Position numbers and translations under genes: made by a program | The notes under the pieces: model-generated | The model's input: only the letters and a program-made list of their open reading frames with translations | Told to the model about the DNA's origin: nothing | Databases searched by the model: none | In this document: in pieces, positions 53,969-57,039 of the stretch | How positions within the stretch are numbered: position 1 is the stretch's first letter | Layout: every line of letters starts with the position of its first letter | Source: Zygnema circumcarinatum | Taxonomy: Eukaryota; Streptophyta; Zygnematophyceae; Zygnematales; Zygnemataceae | NCBI GenBank assembly: GCA_037447605.1 | Contig: CM074810.1 | Span: 3,894,912 to 3,951,950, forward strand | Direction of reading: 5' to 3' | Length of the DNA: 57,039 nucleotides

Positions 53969-57039
<3,071 letters not shown>

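Overview
This is eukaryotic nuclear DNA: every confident gene but one is split by GT-AG introns, and there are no operons or prokaryotic signals. The products point to the green lineage, most likely a streptophyte (charophyte-like alga or early land plant). They include a chloroplast CSP41a, a protein with the plant-specific TIGR01589 domain, a plant-type AP-3 delta adaptin, a plant-type two-part lipase, a plant LCBK2-like lipid kinase and a plant DUF-type methyltransferase. The DNA is GC-rich and full of simple repeats: GGGA, CT, GTCT, CAGT, CTT/CTC and minisatellites. One 100-N assembly gap lies at 44440-44539. Exon models were built by hand from reading frame, splice sites, phase and remembered family sequences; no search was run.

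Layout. 1-1916: GGGA/GTACGG repeats, no gene. 1917-4383 (-): CaMK/CDPK-type kinase without EF hands. 5937-9326 (-): AP-3 delta. 10091-13943 (+): double-GTPase Der/EngA. 14277-16478 (-): unknown tail-anchored protein. 17467-18529 (+): small four-helix membrane protein. 19899-24463 (+): Trf4/5-type non-canonical nucleotidyltransferase, 13 exons. 25644-30880 (-): plant lipase, 10 exons. 32001-34843 (-): unknown, possibly plastid beta-barrel protein. 35112-39001 (+): diacylglycerol/sphingoid-base kinase, 12 exons. 40603-44024 (+): TIGR01589 protein. 45084-47856 (-): UBA-domain protein, 5' end unresolved. 48447-49592 (+): intronless methyltransferase. 50359-53110 (-): type II membrane GT8-like glycosyltransferase. 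53969 to the right edge (+): CSP41a, cut by the window.

The genes do not form one pathway. They are housekeeping functions: vesicle sorting (AP-3), organelle ribosome assembly (Der), RNA surveillance (Trf4), lipid metabolism (lipase, lipid kinase), Golgi glycosylation (GT8, perhaps the methyltransferase) and plastid RNA metabolism (CSP41a). The recurring architecture is the divergent gene pair sharing a short upstream region. CCGTAC/GTACGG words are conspicuous in several of these regions. The nearest things to undescribed biology are three unrecognised proteins (tail-anchored, four-helix, possible beta-barrel), a tandemly duplicated kinase N-terminus, an atypical first GTPase domain in Der and some striking perfect inverted repeats. 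I found no novel multi-gene system.
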